Translations under genes and position numbers: made by a program
Assembly: GCA_030220185.1 (NCBI GenBank)
Contig: JASPKZ010007541.1
Location: 69,501-133,500, forward strand
Direction of reading: 5' to 3'
Source of the DNA: Diploptera punctata
Lineage: Eukaryota > Arthropoda > Insecta > Blattodea > Blaberidae
DNA length: 64,000 bases
Notes under the pieces: generated by a model
Database searches by the model: none
What the model saw: the letters and a program-made list of their open reading frames with translations, nothing else
Told to the model about the DNA's origin: nothing
Shown: piece after piece, positions 11,272-21,764 of the stretch
Layout of the letters: each line of letters starts with the position of its first letter
Position numbering within the stretch: position 1 is the stretch's first letter

Positions 11272-11352
11272 AGCCTGAGTGGACTAGTGGTTATGTCACT
11301 AACCAATAAAGTTAGATATCGAGTTCAAATCCCGGTCCAGGCACTCATTTTT
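11272..11352 (+). mobile_element. SINE-C tandem unit 2 head
   Basis: tRNA-like segment 'gcctgag..ccaggc' with paired acceptor ends, A box TGGACTAGTGG, anticodon arm CTAAC-CAATAAA-GTTAG and B box GTTCAAATCCC. It runs into a CA microsatellite at 11374. Confidence 0.7.
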
Positions 11353-11371
11353 CTTTTCATTTCATATAGGC

Positions 11372-11373
<2 letters not shown>

Positions 11374-11439
<66 letters not shown>

Positions 11440-11451
11440 GTGTGTGTGTGT
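11374..11451. repeat. (CA)n(TA)n(TG)n compound microsatellite
   Basis: About 25 CA units, then TATATATA, then TGTGTGTGTG. The CA and TG arms are complementary, so the tract is itself a hairpin or cruciform candidate. Confidence 0.9.
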
Positions 11452-11453
11452 AA

Positions 11454-11637
11454 AATTAAGAGAGGTTTCTTGGGTTTTCCGCGTCAAGGATTCAAGGTTG
11501 GCCGCTGGACACTGATTCCGACGTTTCGATATGTTCCCACATGACATTATCAAGAAATCATGTCGAAACGTCGGAATCAGTGGTCAGAGGCAAACTTTGA
11601 ATCCATGACGCGTAAAACTCATGAACCTTTCTTAATT
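11454..11637. mobile_element. Penelope-like foldback 1
   Basis: Inverted repeat with arms 11454-11531 and 11560-11637 and a 28-base spacer. Both arms carry CGAAACGTCGGAATC (minus strand in the left arm, plus in the right). The minus-strand reading of the left arm shows a CTTGATAATG block, a weak stem and then CGAAACG, the layout of the hammerhead-like cores at 27973 and 31430. The assignment rests on this shared layout. Confidence 0.55.
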
Positions 11638-11659
11638 ATACGTATATTCGCGAAAATCC

Positions 11660-11712
11660 ACCATATATATATATATACGTGTGTGTGTGTGTGTGTTTAT
11701 GTGTGTGTGTCT
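11660..11712. repeat. (TA)n(TG)n microsatellite
   Basis: 'catatatatatatacgtgtgtgtgtgtgtgt', a second dinucleotide tract on the other side of the foldback. Confidence 0.85.
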
Positions 11713-11995
11713 ACCGCTGTAATATCGAGGTAGCGCGCTGACTTGTCACGGACCTGCGGACCTGGGTTCGATTCCCGGTCAGGACACGCTTGTTGGCTGT
11801 TTTTTTCGGGGTTTTTCCTCACCTGTAAGACAAATGAAGCTTAGGGTCCAAAGGTCCCCGAATCATCATCATTCAATGGCGTGGAGAGTAACGGGAAGCT
11901 ACCACACCTATTATTCCCTAGTAAAGCTGCAAAGCATAACTTGAAAATGATATGATTGGAGTGAAAGACCTACCCTCGGGCAGAACGCCATATAT
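11712..11995 (+). mobile_element. SINE-B copy
   Basis: Head: 'ccgctgtaatatcgaggtagcg', B box GGTTCGATTCCC. Body: 'ttcggggtttttcctcacctgtaagacaaatg', a CATCATC run, 'gggaagctaccacacctat', 'gtgaaagacctaccctcgggcag'. Eight copies or pieces exist here (others at 38216, 38596, 47378, 48765, 55293, 59789, 62206). Confidence 0.85.
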
Positions 11996-13198
11996 TCATT
12001 TATATACAGATTTTTAATGTTTACACACTTTTCTGTGCCTAAAGTTTTAATTTCTCTCCGGCTTTAAATCTTTAGGTTTTTGTACCGGTGCTCAGGATTA
12101 GGCAAGAGATCTCATGGTTGTGAAATTTTTTATAAGCAAAAGAACAACGTACAAATTTTCCACTCAATTTTAACGAGTTCAAAACTATTTATTCATGAAT
12201 AGATACATTTTTGTTAATACAATTATCAAGTTTTATCTAAGAGTGGAGTCGATGAAGTTATTTGAGGTCCACGTGCTTGAATCAAATATTTTCAAAGTCC
12301 AAATGTTTTAACGGACTAATCTTTAAAAAGTCGTAGATAACTTTAAATTTAACAAGTTCTCGGACGAATCTAAATTTTAACTGGATCGGAGATCGCGGTC
12401 TGTAGATCTACGTTGTTTAAACACTGAACACAGAATGACCGAGAATGAGTGAATTTTTATATATATTCTCACTTAAAAAGACGGTATCCCCTCCCGCTTC
12501 TTTCGATTCCACTCGATACAATTTTAATATACATATGTTACAATAATCTTATTCGCTAGTCATGTGTTTCTATAGAGGGGGGTTACGCCCTTGGAGTTCC
12601 TGAAACATAAATTTGTCAACACAGTCATGTATACCTTGATAATGTACACATGTGGTTCTTTTACGTGTAAATGTTAACTTATTTCTTGGAATTGCTGGTT
12701 AATAGCGTTAATTACAGTTTCTAATAACTGGGTTATTTGTTTTTGATATTGTTATTAGATAACTGTTTTCAGTTTCTTTCAATTTTGTAAACTGTCGTAT
12801 CAAGAGACTTTTATCTTCTCTAAAGGGGGGATGAATGTATTTTGTTACTTGCATTAGTAAGGTAGCATTTTAACAATACTTCTTTATTTTAGACATCTAG
12901 TGGAATTTTACCTGGATATATTTCAACTTTTCCACATTTTTTATAGCGATATTAGTAATATATTATATTTTGATTATTTCTTGATTAATTTAATTTTAAT
13001 AAAAGAATTGACATGATTTCCCTAATCCTTGTAATTTTCTGATTCTAATGATCTATTATAAGGCATGTTTATCTTATGGTATACTTTATTAAATTTTCGG
13101 AACATTCCAGTTATAAATTTATGTATATTAGAGTTTTAACTTTGGTTTATATGTATCCATCATATTTGCTACACTTTTTAGCATTGTTATATTTTTTG
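11996..13198. other. Unassigned AT-rich DNA
   Basis: No open frame of note. Two short G-runs (12578 'gagggggg', 12826 'aaagggggg') are unusual for the local composition but have no partner that makes an LTR or terminal repeat. Nothing else seen. Confidence 0.35.
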
Positions 13199-13199
13199 T

Positions 13200-13385
13200 G
13201 ACGAACAAGGGAGCTGTCCTGATGCATCAATCCCCAATCTGGTGGACCAGGTGATTTTTGGTCAAAGTCTTCTTCCTCTAGCCTTTATCAAACCAAGGAC
13301 GAACTCAAGGCAGCAGTTGCTGTACCATAGATAAGGGGCCCTCACAGGGTACTATCAGCCAGGCGTACTTAACCCTGTTTCTTTA
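13200..13385. repeat. GC-richer dispersed repeat fragment
   Basis: Contains 'aaggggccctcacagggtactatcagccaggcg', resembling 'acggggccctacccaggtactacccactgggcg' at 20419-20452. Probably the same family of unknown type; no coding frame survives. Confidence 0.4.
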
Positions 13386-13417
13386 ATGAGGTTGTTACTG
13401 CCCCCTAACCCTTTTCC

Positions 13418-13550
13418 TATATATATATATTATATATATAATATATATATATATATGTGTGTGTGTGTTGAGATTAAAGAGATTGGTTTTATCCCCAGGT
13501 CGAAATTTCAAATATCATTCCATAATTATCTGATTTATACTTTTTTTGTG

Positions 13551-13602
<52 letters not shown>
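13418..13602. repeat. (TA)n microsatellites
   Basis: A TA/TG tract at 13418-13470 and (TA)n at 13555-13598. The second is followed by 'ttatgttggg', which also follows the (TA)n at 14904-14932. Confidence 0.85.
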
Positions 13603-13609
13603 GTTGGGT

Positions 13610-14295
13610 TCATTTGGTAATAATTTAATTTATTTTTATGAACTGGGAATACTGATCAGCTGATTTCTTGTTTCGTCAACTACTCTAAAATTTCGAACAA
13701 TCTGCTAATAAAGTAGTCATAATGTATTGATAATAACATAAAATATCTCATTATTAGGGCTCGGTAGTTTAGGACCTATAAAATAACTATAAAATACATT
13801 TAAAAGACCTAACGATATCTTAGGAAATACCTAAAAACTGACAAAAGAACGTAAAAAGTGTTGCAGTTGCTAACTGTTAAGGACAACCTTGCTGTCGTTT
13901 CTCTTTTCTCTAGGTAATTTTCTAATGTGGCAACTTCTTAGAAAATTTGAAGTCGAAATACGAGAGTTCAGGCGATCAGTAGGCTGGTGGTTAAAATGAT
14001 GGGATATTTACTTTGAAGGTTCAATAGTTTCTCGCAGAACAAATGTGTTTGGAATGTAAAAATCTTTAGAAAGTAAAACTATATAATATTTTTAAAAGAA
14101 GTTGGGATTGAGACTTAAATCTGCGGGTTCTGTAATTACACAAATGATATAACATATAATCAAATTAAGGTAAAATTACAAAAAAAAAAGCCGTTAAGAC
14201 CTAAAAAAAGAGTACAAAAGACCAACAAGCCAAAACAAGTCCAAAATGGTAAAAGAAGGACAAATAAAATACTATTTTCTTACTAACAATGTCCT
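13610..14295. other. Unassigned AT-rich DNA
   Basis: No gene or repeat recognised. 14160-14290 is a simple A-rich stretch. Confidence 0.35.
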
Positions 14296-14297
14296 AA

Positions 14298-14298
14298 A

Positions 14299-14343
<45 letters not shown>
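14298..14343. repeat. (TA)n followed by (ATC)n
   Basis: TA tract joining the (GAT)n tail (minus strand) of the next LINE. Confidence 0.85.
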
Positions 14344-14815
14344 CATCATCATCATCATCCGGTATCATGGCAGCTGCCGCCGTCTTCCGGAAACCAAACG
14401 CCATTCCTATCAGTCCATTCATTGATATTCCTCCATTCCTCTGATATTCATAGCTGCTTGTACCCCTTCTATCCAAGTTTTCGTCGGTCTTCCTCTCTTC
14501 CTCCTTTCCATTTGGATCCATTTCATAACAATTTTTGGCAATCTTTGCTCTGGTATTCTTTTGACATGGCCATACCACTGCAATCTTTTCTTTTCTATAA
14601 TGTCTATGATGTTCGGCTCCTCTTGTACACCCATAATTTTCCTTTTTCTGTATTTCGTATTCTATCCATTCTAGGTTTTCCAGCTGATCTTCTTAAAACA
14701 TCCATATCTGTACTTAAAATTCTTTTCATTTCCCTGTTAGGATTTTGCCAGACTTCAGCACCATATGTTAAAATGCTCTGAATTATGGTTTGATATATTT
14801 GTAATTATCTATTTT
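14344..14815 (-). pseudogene. RTE-B LINE C-terminal half
   Basis: Minus-strand reading from about 14815: a TYGAEVWQNP-like block, 'LRRSAGKPRMDRIRN', then (frame 14419-14634) E-K-K-R-L-Q-W-Y-G-H-V-K-R and E-Q-R-L-P-K-I-V, R-R-K-R-G-R-P-T-K-T-W-I-E-G-V, ending in a (GATGAT)n tail at 14345. This is the thumb and C-terminal tail of an RTE-like protein. At least two frameshifts and no RT core. Same family as 23976-24190. Confidence 0.8.
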
Positions 14816-14903
14816 TTATAATATTTTTGCTCCAAGCGTGTATTGTTTAAAAACATTTATTGCTTGTTTTGTTTGTGCGATTCTATTTTTAATTTCCACT
14901 GTG

Positions 14904-14932
14904 TTATATATATATATATATATATATATATT
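14904..14932. repeat. (TA)n microsatellite
   Basis: About 14 TA units. Confidence 0.85.
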
Positions 14933-14934
14933 AT

Positions 14935-16449
14935 GTTGGGCCTCGTCTTCGGACATAAAATAAAATAAATGATTTTTCCTCAATTTCGAGCCCTACGAAA
15001 CGTTCTACTCGTGTCGAGTCCAATGCCAGTTCAATCGGATTAGATGAAGCTCATACTATTGGAAAATCCGTTATATAAAAGAATGTTGGTCTACGACTGT
15101 TGTAACATCACAGAGGCAGCTGAAATTATTTTTGATTGTTTTTATGAATAATAAATAATACTGAATTGTACAAGGCATTTCGTGTATTTTTTTAAAACTT
15201 GTATCAAAGTTGCGATTATAATAAATAATACAAAAGATGATAAATATTTTCTCTGGATTTTGTAATCTAGATAGTAAAGTTAGAGGTAGAGGACGATAGT
15301 AGTGGCAGAGTCTGAAGTGAATAACCGGGCAATATGCTTTGATCATTTTAATGACTTTTCACAAGAGTTTTTTAAAGCTTTAAGACAGCATTTTATATTA
15401 ACACAGAAGTGAATTTCCATTAGTGTTAAAATTTTTTACGCTTGTAATGATAATGATTAGAATACTTATAATAAAATAATTATTAAGTATTTAGCCTGTA
15501 AAATGTTACTTTGAACACGATATGTGCAAAAATTTAAAATCGCTTGGCTTAAGATTTTAGTAACTTGTTGATCAACGACTAGGTAGCAATCGACCCACAA
15601 ACTACTAGAATGGCTTTGTAATTTTGGTATCAGCCTTTTAAGTAATACAATTGATATGATGTTATTTTTCACTACTTCTTCCTCAATTTTATACTCGGTT
15701 TAACGCAACCATTTTAATATCTGATATTGTGTAAGTCTATAATAGTTTTGTATCCATTAGATTGTGTATTTTTAATGTTTTTTCTTTAGAAATTCACTAA
15801 ATTAATGTTAATATAAAAAGCTTGTTTGTACCTAAATTACCCATCAAAATTAAATTGACCTCAATATTTGCCTTGATTACTGAATATTTTTTTTTTCTTT
15901 TCCGTATTTAATATTTATTTAGACTAGTTACAAAAGCAGCGGTTTAGTAAGGAGATGCTCAAGTTACAACACAACCGAACGCAGTGTTCTAAGTGCAGCG
16001 AGTTACTAAATATAATTTTGTAACGTATTGTCTACATTATGCCATCAACGTTCAGAGTATTTTAGTATATCTTGTATATTTAGTATATTTAATTAAATTT
16101 ATTTATTGCGGAAACAATATGTTTAGAGATAGAGTAATGTGGGCTTTCGAGGAAAAAAGAAAGACACGATAAATCAACAAATATTGTTGTATTGTGGGCT
16201 TTGGAAAACATAAATATAACATGATAAATCAACAAATATTGTTGTTTTATAATAATCATTAAATATTATTTTACGTTTTATTGAACCTTCATTTTATATA
16301 AAGTATATTTTACGTTTAATTGAACCTGCATTTAATGTTTTGATAGCGTGTTTTGTTAGAATATAAAGTATAGTTTTTGTTATCTAGTAACTACAAATTA
16401 AAGCTTCACTCATTGTTATAATACTAGACAAACATCTTAAAATTTTACA
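14935..16449. other. Long AT-rich spacer
   Basis: No coding frame with a recognisable motif; frames at 15071-15346 and 15466-15672 look random. 16130-16320 holds two short imperfect direct repeats ('gataaatcaacaaatattgttgt' at 16168 and 16220; 'attttacgtttaattgaacct' at 16267 and 16307), a small diverged tandem duplication. Confidence 0.35.
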
Positions 16450-16679
16450 TTAACCCTTATATTTGCAATGTATCCTGTAGGATACATCATTTGGTTTAAT
16501 TAATTAATTATTTTTAATAATTCAAACGTAAACGAACGAGTAGAAATTACTTAAATATGTGTCGAATTATACACAATATATATCTAATAATAAAGTTATG
16601 CACGATTCTGTTTTCACTGCGATCCGCCACATTTAAGTAACTGATGCGAGAAATTAGTGTCTTGCCAATTTAAGGTTAA
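16450..16679 (+). mobile_element. piggyBac-type MITE (TTAA-bounded), copy 1
   Basis: Bounded by TTAA at 16450-16453 and 16676-16679, with inverted ends reading TTAACCCTTATATTTGCAA and, from the right, TTAACCTTAAATTGGCAA. Length 230 bp. An exact 20-base palindrome, ATGTATCCTGTAGGATACAT, sits at 16468-16487 just inside the left end. Two more copies: 55716-55943 and 58832-59050. TTAA target use with a CCC start is characteristic of piggyBac; no transposase inside. Confidence 0.75.
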
Positions 16680-17040
16680 ATATTATATTCAATTTTTGCC
16701 GCTTGTACGTATGTAAATATTAATTACGTAATCATTTATGAGCAATATTTTACAAACGAAGAGTAGTCATGATCCTGTATACTCCTCTATTATTGGTCTT
16801 GAGATTTTAACATGAATCCTTTGAAATAAGTCTCTGATACTACAGTTTGCACCTACTCCTTCATTCATTAAGTATTACTTTTCCTGAAGAAATACTATTT
16901 TAGCCATTCCAATGTCGTTGTTTTGTTTACAATTTTACAAATTATTGAAAATTAAATTTTGCATCCAAGTCACAGTAAACATTAATGGAATAGTATAATT
17001 ATAATTACAATAAACCACATAAAAAATAAAAAAAAAAGTT
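16680..17040. other. AT-rich spacer
   Basis: No gene or repeat recognised. Confidence 0.35.
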
Positions 17041-17054
17041 TTTAAATTGTTATA

Positions 17055-17267
17055 TTGTGTTATATTGTCGCCATTGATTTATTTTGGTTTAATCGACCAG
17101 GAGTTGCATCAGCTTTTACTCCAAGTCTTGGAACGGTTCATTTGCCACTTCCGATTCCGATTGAGGGTGTTTCCACTTTTCAGCCGTTGCCCTTTTACCA
17201 GCCGGCTGCTGGCCCTTCACATCCACATGTGTCAATCACAGAGGTAGATGATCAACAGCCAGTGTAG
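17055..17267 (+). CDS. Unrecognised open frame running into SINE-E
   Basis: An open frame whose middle (about 17077-17200) is richer in G and C than its surroundings and rich in P, S and F (e.g. LPLPIPIEGVSTF). Its last 20 or so codons lie in the antisense strand of SINE-E, where it ends. No known family. Either a SINE-E variant extension or an old exon with an exonised SINE. Weak. Confidence 0.15.
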   Translation: MCYIVAIDLFWFNRPGVASAFTPSLGTVHLPLPIPIEGVSTFQPLPFYQPAAGPSHPHVSITEVDDQQPV

Positions 17268-17503
17268 GGGTGACATGTGGCTAGCATGTCGAGTCCCCCA
17301 GCCGTTATAGCTGGTTCCTCAACCTGGAGCCGCTACTTATTGGTAGCTACCCACTTGCCTCACGATGCTGGGTGGGCACCGGTCCCATACTGGCCGAAAT
17401 ACCATGAGAAAATTTCTTCCCCCATGCAGACTCGAACCAACGCAAGTCCCGTAGCTCTGCGCCAAGGCTTCCTACCTTAACCGCTCGGCTACGGCGCCAC
17501 TTC
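17200..17503 (-). mobile_element. SINE-E, tRNA-derived
   Basis: Minus-strand head at 17503: GCGCCGTAGCCGAGCGGTTAAGG contains a perfect A box (TAGCCGAGCGG); B box GGTTCGAGTCT. Body includes 'ggccagtatgggaccggtgcccaccc' and 'gtgattgacacatgtggatgtg'. A second copy in the same orientation lies at 21450-21762. The head resembles Leu/Ser-type tRNAs. Confidence 0.85.
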
Positions 17504-17504
17504 C

Positions 17505-17980
17505 TAAATAGTTAAATCGATATAAAACCTCGAGATCCGAAACATTTATTCCTATTGTAGATTCAATAAAATATGTGATTTTTTAATACCTTTTTATTGT
17601 CAGGATATTTCATTACACGATGAAAGAACAATTAGTTTTATATTCTACTATGCAAATCTACCTCTTGTATCTTAATTTCGGATAACAAAACGACGATTTA
17701 ATTTTTAATTTTAAAAAACTTGCGCATCGTGCATGACACGTTTTTAATGAGGCTCGGATACAAATAGGTACGTGTTTCGAATTGGAAGTAGATTAAGAAC
17801 TCTTCATCCCGCAGTTTTAAATTTACAAAACTCCATTCATTCCATTATGAATTTTTAATCAGACTTAGCAAAAGTACTTTAAAGCGTGGGTTGGAATTGA
17901 ATCTGTATATATTTATGAAAACATCCCAATTAATCGTGTTCTTATGCTGACCTGTATTTTATTTATTTTGTGTTCACTAT
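17505..17980. other. AT-rich spacer
   Basis: No gene or repeat recognised. Confidence 0.35.
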
Positions 17981-17984
17981 TTAA

Positions 17985-18065
17985 TTTAATATATTATTAT
18001 TTGATTTAGCTTGGTAGAGTTAAAGCTAAATATGGCCTCTCTTCCAATCAACCGAGGGGCACTAC
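17985..18065 (-). mobile_element. LINE-A 3' terminus only
   Basis: Minus strand: 'ggttgattggaagagaggccatatttagctttaactctaccaagctaaat', the LINE-A terminus. Only the end is present. Next to an (AAT)n tract. Confidence 0.6.
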
Positions 18066-18076
18066 AGTAGTTTCTA

Positions 18077-18078
18077 TA

Positions 18079-18138
<60 letters not shown>

Positions 18139-18139
18139 T
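18077..18139. repeat. (AAT)n microsatellite
   Basis: About 20 AAT units between two LINE fragments. Confidence 0.9.
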
Positions 18140-18385
18140 GTACAAAAGGATGTTGTACAAGTGATTAAAGAAATCCAACTAAGATGGTATGGGCATATAA
18201 TGAGAAGAGGGGGCACACAAACAAATAAGCAATGAAATGAATACCTCCTGGAAAAGGGAGACGTGGCAGACCAAAGCCAACGTGGATAAAGGTAATTGAA
18301 GGCAACATGAATAAGAGAAATATGACAGAAGCTGACACTCAAGACCGGGATGTGTGGAAGAAAAAAATATTGTATTTTTTGGCTG
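18139..18385 (+). pseudogene. RTE-like LINE C-terminal tail (RTE-B relative)
   Basis: Plus-strand residues: I-K-E-I-Q-L-R-W-Y-G-H-I-M-R, a stop, then L-L-E-K-G-R-R-G-R-P-K-P-T-W-I-K and D-T-Q-D-R-D-V-W-K-K-K. Same architecture as RTE-B (WYGH..R ... RRGRPK..W). One in-frame stop; 5' truncated by the AAT tract. Confidence 0.75.
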
Positions 18386-18389
18386 AGGA

Positions 18390-18915
18390 CACATATGTAA
18401 ATAACAAAAACAGTCCTGAAATAATAAAACAAATAATACATACAACATGAAAATTTGATCCTTTTTCTGCCTATGTAAAATTTATTGAAATCTCTGCAGG
18501 TTATTTTGCTTTTATAGTGTTTATAATATTTTTTAAAGTTCTAGCTTATTTTTAACATTATATTCCTGTATATATGAGTGTCAGTCAGTTATTTTTATCA
18601 TCAGATTAATTTTCGGGTTTAGTTAAGGTTTTTGTTTTTATTTTTAAGGGTGTATTTGTAGTTTGTTCATTGTATCATTGTTTCTGGCAATGCAATTAAT
18701 GTATTCTTTGTTATAGTTTTTTAATAGCTACTTTAGCATCTTCATAAGTTTACATTTTAATTCTAGCTGGATTAGGGATAATTTCCCATATTATCTGTCA
18801 TGAAAGTGGTAAAAAGGAAACCTGTTGGTTAAGATGTTGAATGTATTGATTTTTCAGTAATGTTTAAAGAACTAAAACGTATCTTCGGTTCGGGAATGAG
18901 ATAAGATAGCGCTCC
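18390..18915. other. AT-rich spacer
   Basis: No gene or repeat recognised. Confidence 0.35.
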
Positions 18916-18917
18916 TG

Positions 18918-18935
18918 TATATATATATATATATG
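18918..18935. repeat. (TA)n microsatellite
   Basis: Short TA run at the edge of SINE-C. Confidence 0.7.
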
Positions 18936-19045
18936 GTATGATAAGAAAAATAAATGCCTGGACGGGATTCGAAGCCGGATCTCTGAGTCTGTACCTCAGC
19001 GTGATATCCATTACACTACCAGGCGAATCCAATTCAAACACTTAT
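18936..19045 (-). mobile_element. SINE-C tRNA-like unit (ACA-type anticodon arm)
   Basis: On the minus strand, 19024 down to 18956 folds as a tRNA: acceptor GCCTGG/CCAGGC, D-arm GTG..CAC, anticodon arm CTGAG-GTACAGA-CTCAG with a perfect 5-bp stem, T-arm CGG(C)TTCGAATCCCG. Flanking 'aaataagtgtttgaattggattc' matches 49938-49957. The formal anticodon would be ACA, not a normal insect isoacceptor, so this is a SINE head and not a working tRNA gene. Confidence 0.75.
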
Positions 19046-19070
19046 TTTTCTTATATATGTATTATACTCT

Positions 19071-19072
<2 letters not shown>

Positions 19073-19105
<33 letters not shown>
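19073..19105. repeat. (TA)n microsatellite
   Basis: About 16 TA units. Confidence 0.85.
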
Positions 19106-19107
<2 letters not shown>

Positions 19108-19109
19108 TG

Positions 19110-19210
19110 TGAATGACAAGGGTACCGGCCGACAACGCCTAACACAACATCATAGAGGCAGATGAATGAAATGAAACGAAATGGGCGAGATGAGTATGGA
19201 CAAATGAATT
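19110..19210 (-). mobile_element. SINE-D body fragment
   Basis: Shares 'gaggcagatgaatgaaatgaaacgaaatggg' style sequence with 8400-8450. Fragment only. Confidence 0.45.
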
Positions 19211-19214
19211 TTTT

Positions 19215-19985
19215 TTTTTAGATTTTAGATTTATTTAGATTTATTTAGCCTGGTGGAGTTAAGGCCATGTGGCCTTCTCTTCCACTCACCAGAACAAGCA
19301 TATGTTACATATGAATACAAAAAAATACAATAATAGTCATATAAAACAGGACAAACATATGTTACACATGAATACAAAAAAATTACAATGATAGTCATAT
19401 TAGACAGGACAAACATGTTACATATGAATACAAAAAAAAGTTAACAATAATAGTCATTGAACAATTAATTATCTGTCATATTGAATAATAATGAAATTAA
19501 TGTCTAATAATAGAATGAAACTAAATACAATTAAAATTAAATTAATCATACAATGAATAAAAAAAAGGAATAACAGCTCGAATCTACTATGCATAAAAAG
19601 AAAAGAAAAAAATACAAAGAAAGTAATAAACTACAATGAATTAATCTACGCTTTTTATACAAGGCATTAGGTAAATATATTAACAAATCCTAAGTCTATT
19701 TTTATTAAATAATGCAAAAACGCATTATTAATTCTTAAAAAGTAGTATTAGTGAGTTGTTTCTGTTAGTGATTTTATTTTTCAATTTATTTCTGAAAGAT
19801 GGTAAAGTTTGGCAGTCTCTGACATAGGGTGGAAGTGAATTCCATGTTCTAGCAAGAGAAACTGTAAAAGATTTCGAATAATAGGTAGTATGATGAGGAG
19901 GGATATAAAGGACACTGTGCTCAAGGGATCGGGTATCTAAGTTATGTGTATCAGAGAGTTTAGTGAAGCGGTGTGATAAATAATA
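19215..19985 (-). pseudogene. LINE-A RT C-terminus and 3' UTR
   Basis: Minus strand: the frame ending at 19728 encodes L-S-D-T-H-N-L-D-T-R-S, P-P-H-H-T-T-Y-Y-S-K-S-F and R-T-W-N-S-L-P-P-Y-V-R-D, the end of a CR1/Jockey-type RT. About 500 bases of 3' UTR follow, holding three imperfect copies of 'gacaaacatatgttacatatgaatacaaaaa' (19285-19440), then the terminus 'ggtgagtggaagagaaggccacatggcc' at 19250-19285 and a TAAATC-type tail. The upstream part of the long minus frame (19985-20171) is SINE-D, not LINE. Confidence 0.75.
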
Positions 19986-20150
19986 AGGTAAATAATTGTG
20001 GCAGGAAAAAAACGGAGGGAAAACCCCGAGAAAAACCTGCCCGAGCTCCAAAATTTCGTTCACCAGTAACCCACATCGAATGACATACACTCTCTGCCAG
20101 GGCCCCAGCGGTAAGAGGCGAGCGTGTAACCACTTGCGCCATGTTATCGT
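19985..20150 (-). mobile_element. SINE-D with tRNA-like head
   Basis: Minus-strand head at about 20145: TGGCGCAAGTGGTTACACGC (good A box TGGCGCAAGTGG). The body includes 'ttctcggggttttccctccg'. B box is eroded. Confidence 0.6.
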
Positions 20151-20245
20151 CATCATCATCATCATCTGCATTCATGGATTAGGTCTGTTGACCCGTTCCG
20201 ACTTCAGCCCATCTCTTTCTAGGTCTGGCCACTATCCATCCGGCT
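20151..20245 (-). mobile_element. RTE-like LINE 3' end, inverted partner of 20595-20748
   Basis: Minus strand: '..agacctagaaagagatgggctgaagtcggaacgggtcaacagacctaatcc..' then (GATGAT)n. R-K-R-W-A-E-V-G-T-G-Q-Q-like residues. The same 60-base tail lies in opposite orientation at 20672-20738. Confidence 0.65.
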
Positions 20246-20249
20246 TTTC

Positions 20250-20590
20250 TTCTACTGAAGTTTATGAGTAAGTTATTTTTTACTGGTAGAGGTTACCAAC
20301 CTCTAGCCAAACCTCTCTTCCTGGAGGGCAGGGAACTGCAATTTCGGAGTGTTCGTCTCCTAGAGAAGTTGCCTTCACTACGGCGTTGGGGAATTCTCTT
20401 CTCCCCATGTAACCCTGTGAACGGGGCCCTACCCAGGTACTACCCACTGGGCGAGTGGGACCTGGAGCTCACAAAAGGGCAGGGGCGCCTACTCCCTGGA
20501 ATGAACCTCTTTCAAGGGTTCCATTCTGTTACCCTGGCCATGTTATCGTCTTTATTAATATTTATATTTCAGAAAATAGATACACATAGA
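20250..20590. repeat. GC-richer dispersed repeat
   Basis: Continuously open in one plus frame (20264-20689), but its 3' part is the LINE tail and the residues match no family I know. The block around 20419-20452 resembles 13345-13378, so I read it as another piece of an unclassified repeat. Confidence 0.4.
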
Positions 20591-20594
20591 CAGA

Positions 20595-20748
20595 AACGGA
20601 AGCAACACATAGACAGAATGAATGAAGATAGATATCCAAAACAAAATAAAAACCTAAAGACACCCGAGATGTGGGCAGACCTAAAATGAGATGGGCTGAA
20701 GTCGGAACGGGTCAACAGACCTAATCCATGAATGCAGATGATGATGAT
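20595..20748 (+). mobile_element. RTE-like LINE 3' end with (GAT)n tail
   Basis: Residues N-E-D-R-Y-P-K-Q then, after breaks, A-E-V-G-T-G-Q-Q; ends in gatgatgatg. Inverted with respect to 20151-20245, so the 20.15-20.75 kb block is a loose palindrome. Confidence 0.65.
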
Positions 20749-20759
20749 TTCAGAAAATA

Positions 20760-21445
20760 GCAATTAAATTTATGGTTAAATACCATTATGAATACATGAC
20801 AATTCATTAGGCCTATTTCAATCGCTCTTAGAGAAATGAATTAAGTTCATGTTACTTCATTTTGATAAAACTGAAGAAAATAATATTTTTTTATTGTTCA
20901 TCTAAAACCGATAAGAACACTAGTGGCTATTTGCTGATCCAATATAATTTTTCTGCATTGTGTCAGTCATATACAATAATTTCTTATTACTAAAAATAAT
21001 TGTTTTTAAGCTGGACTGAAGCTCTTTCTACGTGGATATAGTTTAGCCAGCACATTTTAAATTCGTTTTACCAAACAAATATTCCCTATTGTTTACCATC
21101 GGATCAAACAACCGATACAATTGTATTATGTTTTCCTCAACGAAAGCTGTTCCAAGCAAGAACAATTTAACTCAGGGGTTAAAACGATTCCGCATAGAAT
21201 TTATACGAAACAGCCCCCGAGTTTCTTCCCATGGATGCAACAATTTGGAAATCATCGTTATGTAAATGCTTAGAATTTTGCGAGTAAGACCTTTCTTGCA
21301 TTGGGCGATTAATAATAATGATCGTGTTCCCTTATTTCACTGACAATCAATAAAAATCACTTTCTGCTTCTCTTACCATAATATTTAGCATATTAATGTA
21401 AATAGAATACTATCATACCTCCAACTCCAAGCGCAACAGGCGTAG
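20760..21445. other. AT-rich spacer
   Basis: No gene or repeat recognised. Confidence 0.35.
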
Positions 21446-21449
21446 AAGA

Positions 21450-21762
21450 TCTTGGCCTACCGATGTGCTGCTGGTCTAACATCCACATGTGTTGATCACA
21501 GAGATAGACGATCATCTAGCCAGTGTAAGGTTGATATGTGGTCAGCATGTCGGGTGCCCTAGCCGTTATAGCTAGTCTTCTCAACCTGGAGTCGCTACTT
21601 ATAGTAGCTACCCAAATGCCTCACGATGCTGGTGGGCACCGGTCCCACACTGGCCGAAATTGCTTGAGAAAATTTCTTCTCCCATCGGGACTCAAACTAG
21701 CGCAAGTCCCGTAGTTCTGCACCAAGGCTTCTTGCCTTAACCACTCGGCTACGGTGCGAGAC
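21450..21762 (-). mobile_element. SINE-E copy 2
   Basis: Minus-strand head: GCACCGTAGCCGAGTGGTTAAGGC with a perfect A box; body matches 17200-17503 throughout. The B box is altered (TAGTTTGAGTCC). Confidence 0.85.
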
Positions 21763-21764
21763 GA

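Noticed and set aside
10989..11352. Functional tRNA genes
   Set aside because: A and B boxes are good, but anticodons are abnormal, acceptor stems lack full pairing, and the units are multi-copy with SINE bodies.
12570..12840. LTR retrotransposon bounded by G-runs
   Set aside because: No matching terminal repeat, primer-binding site or pol motif was seen anywhere in the window.
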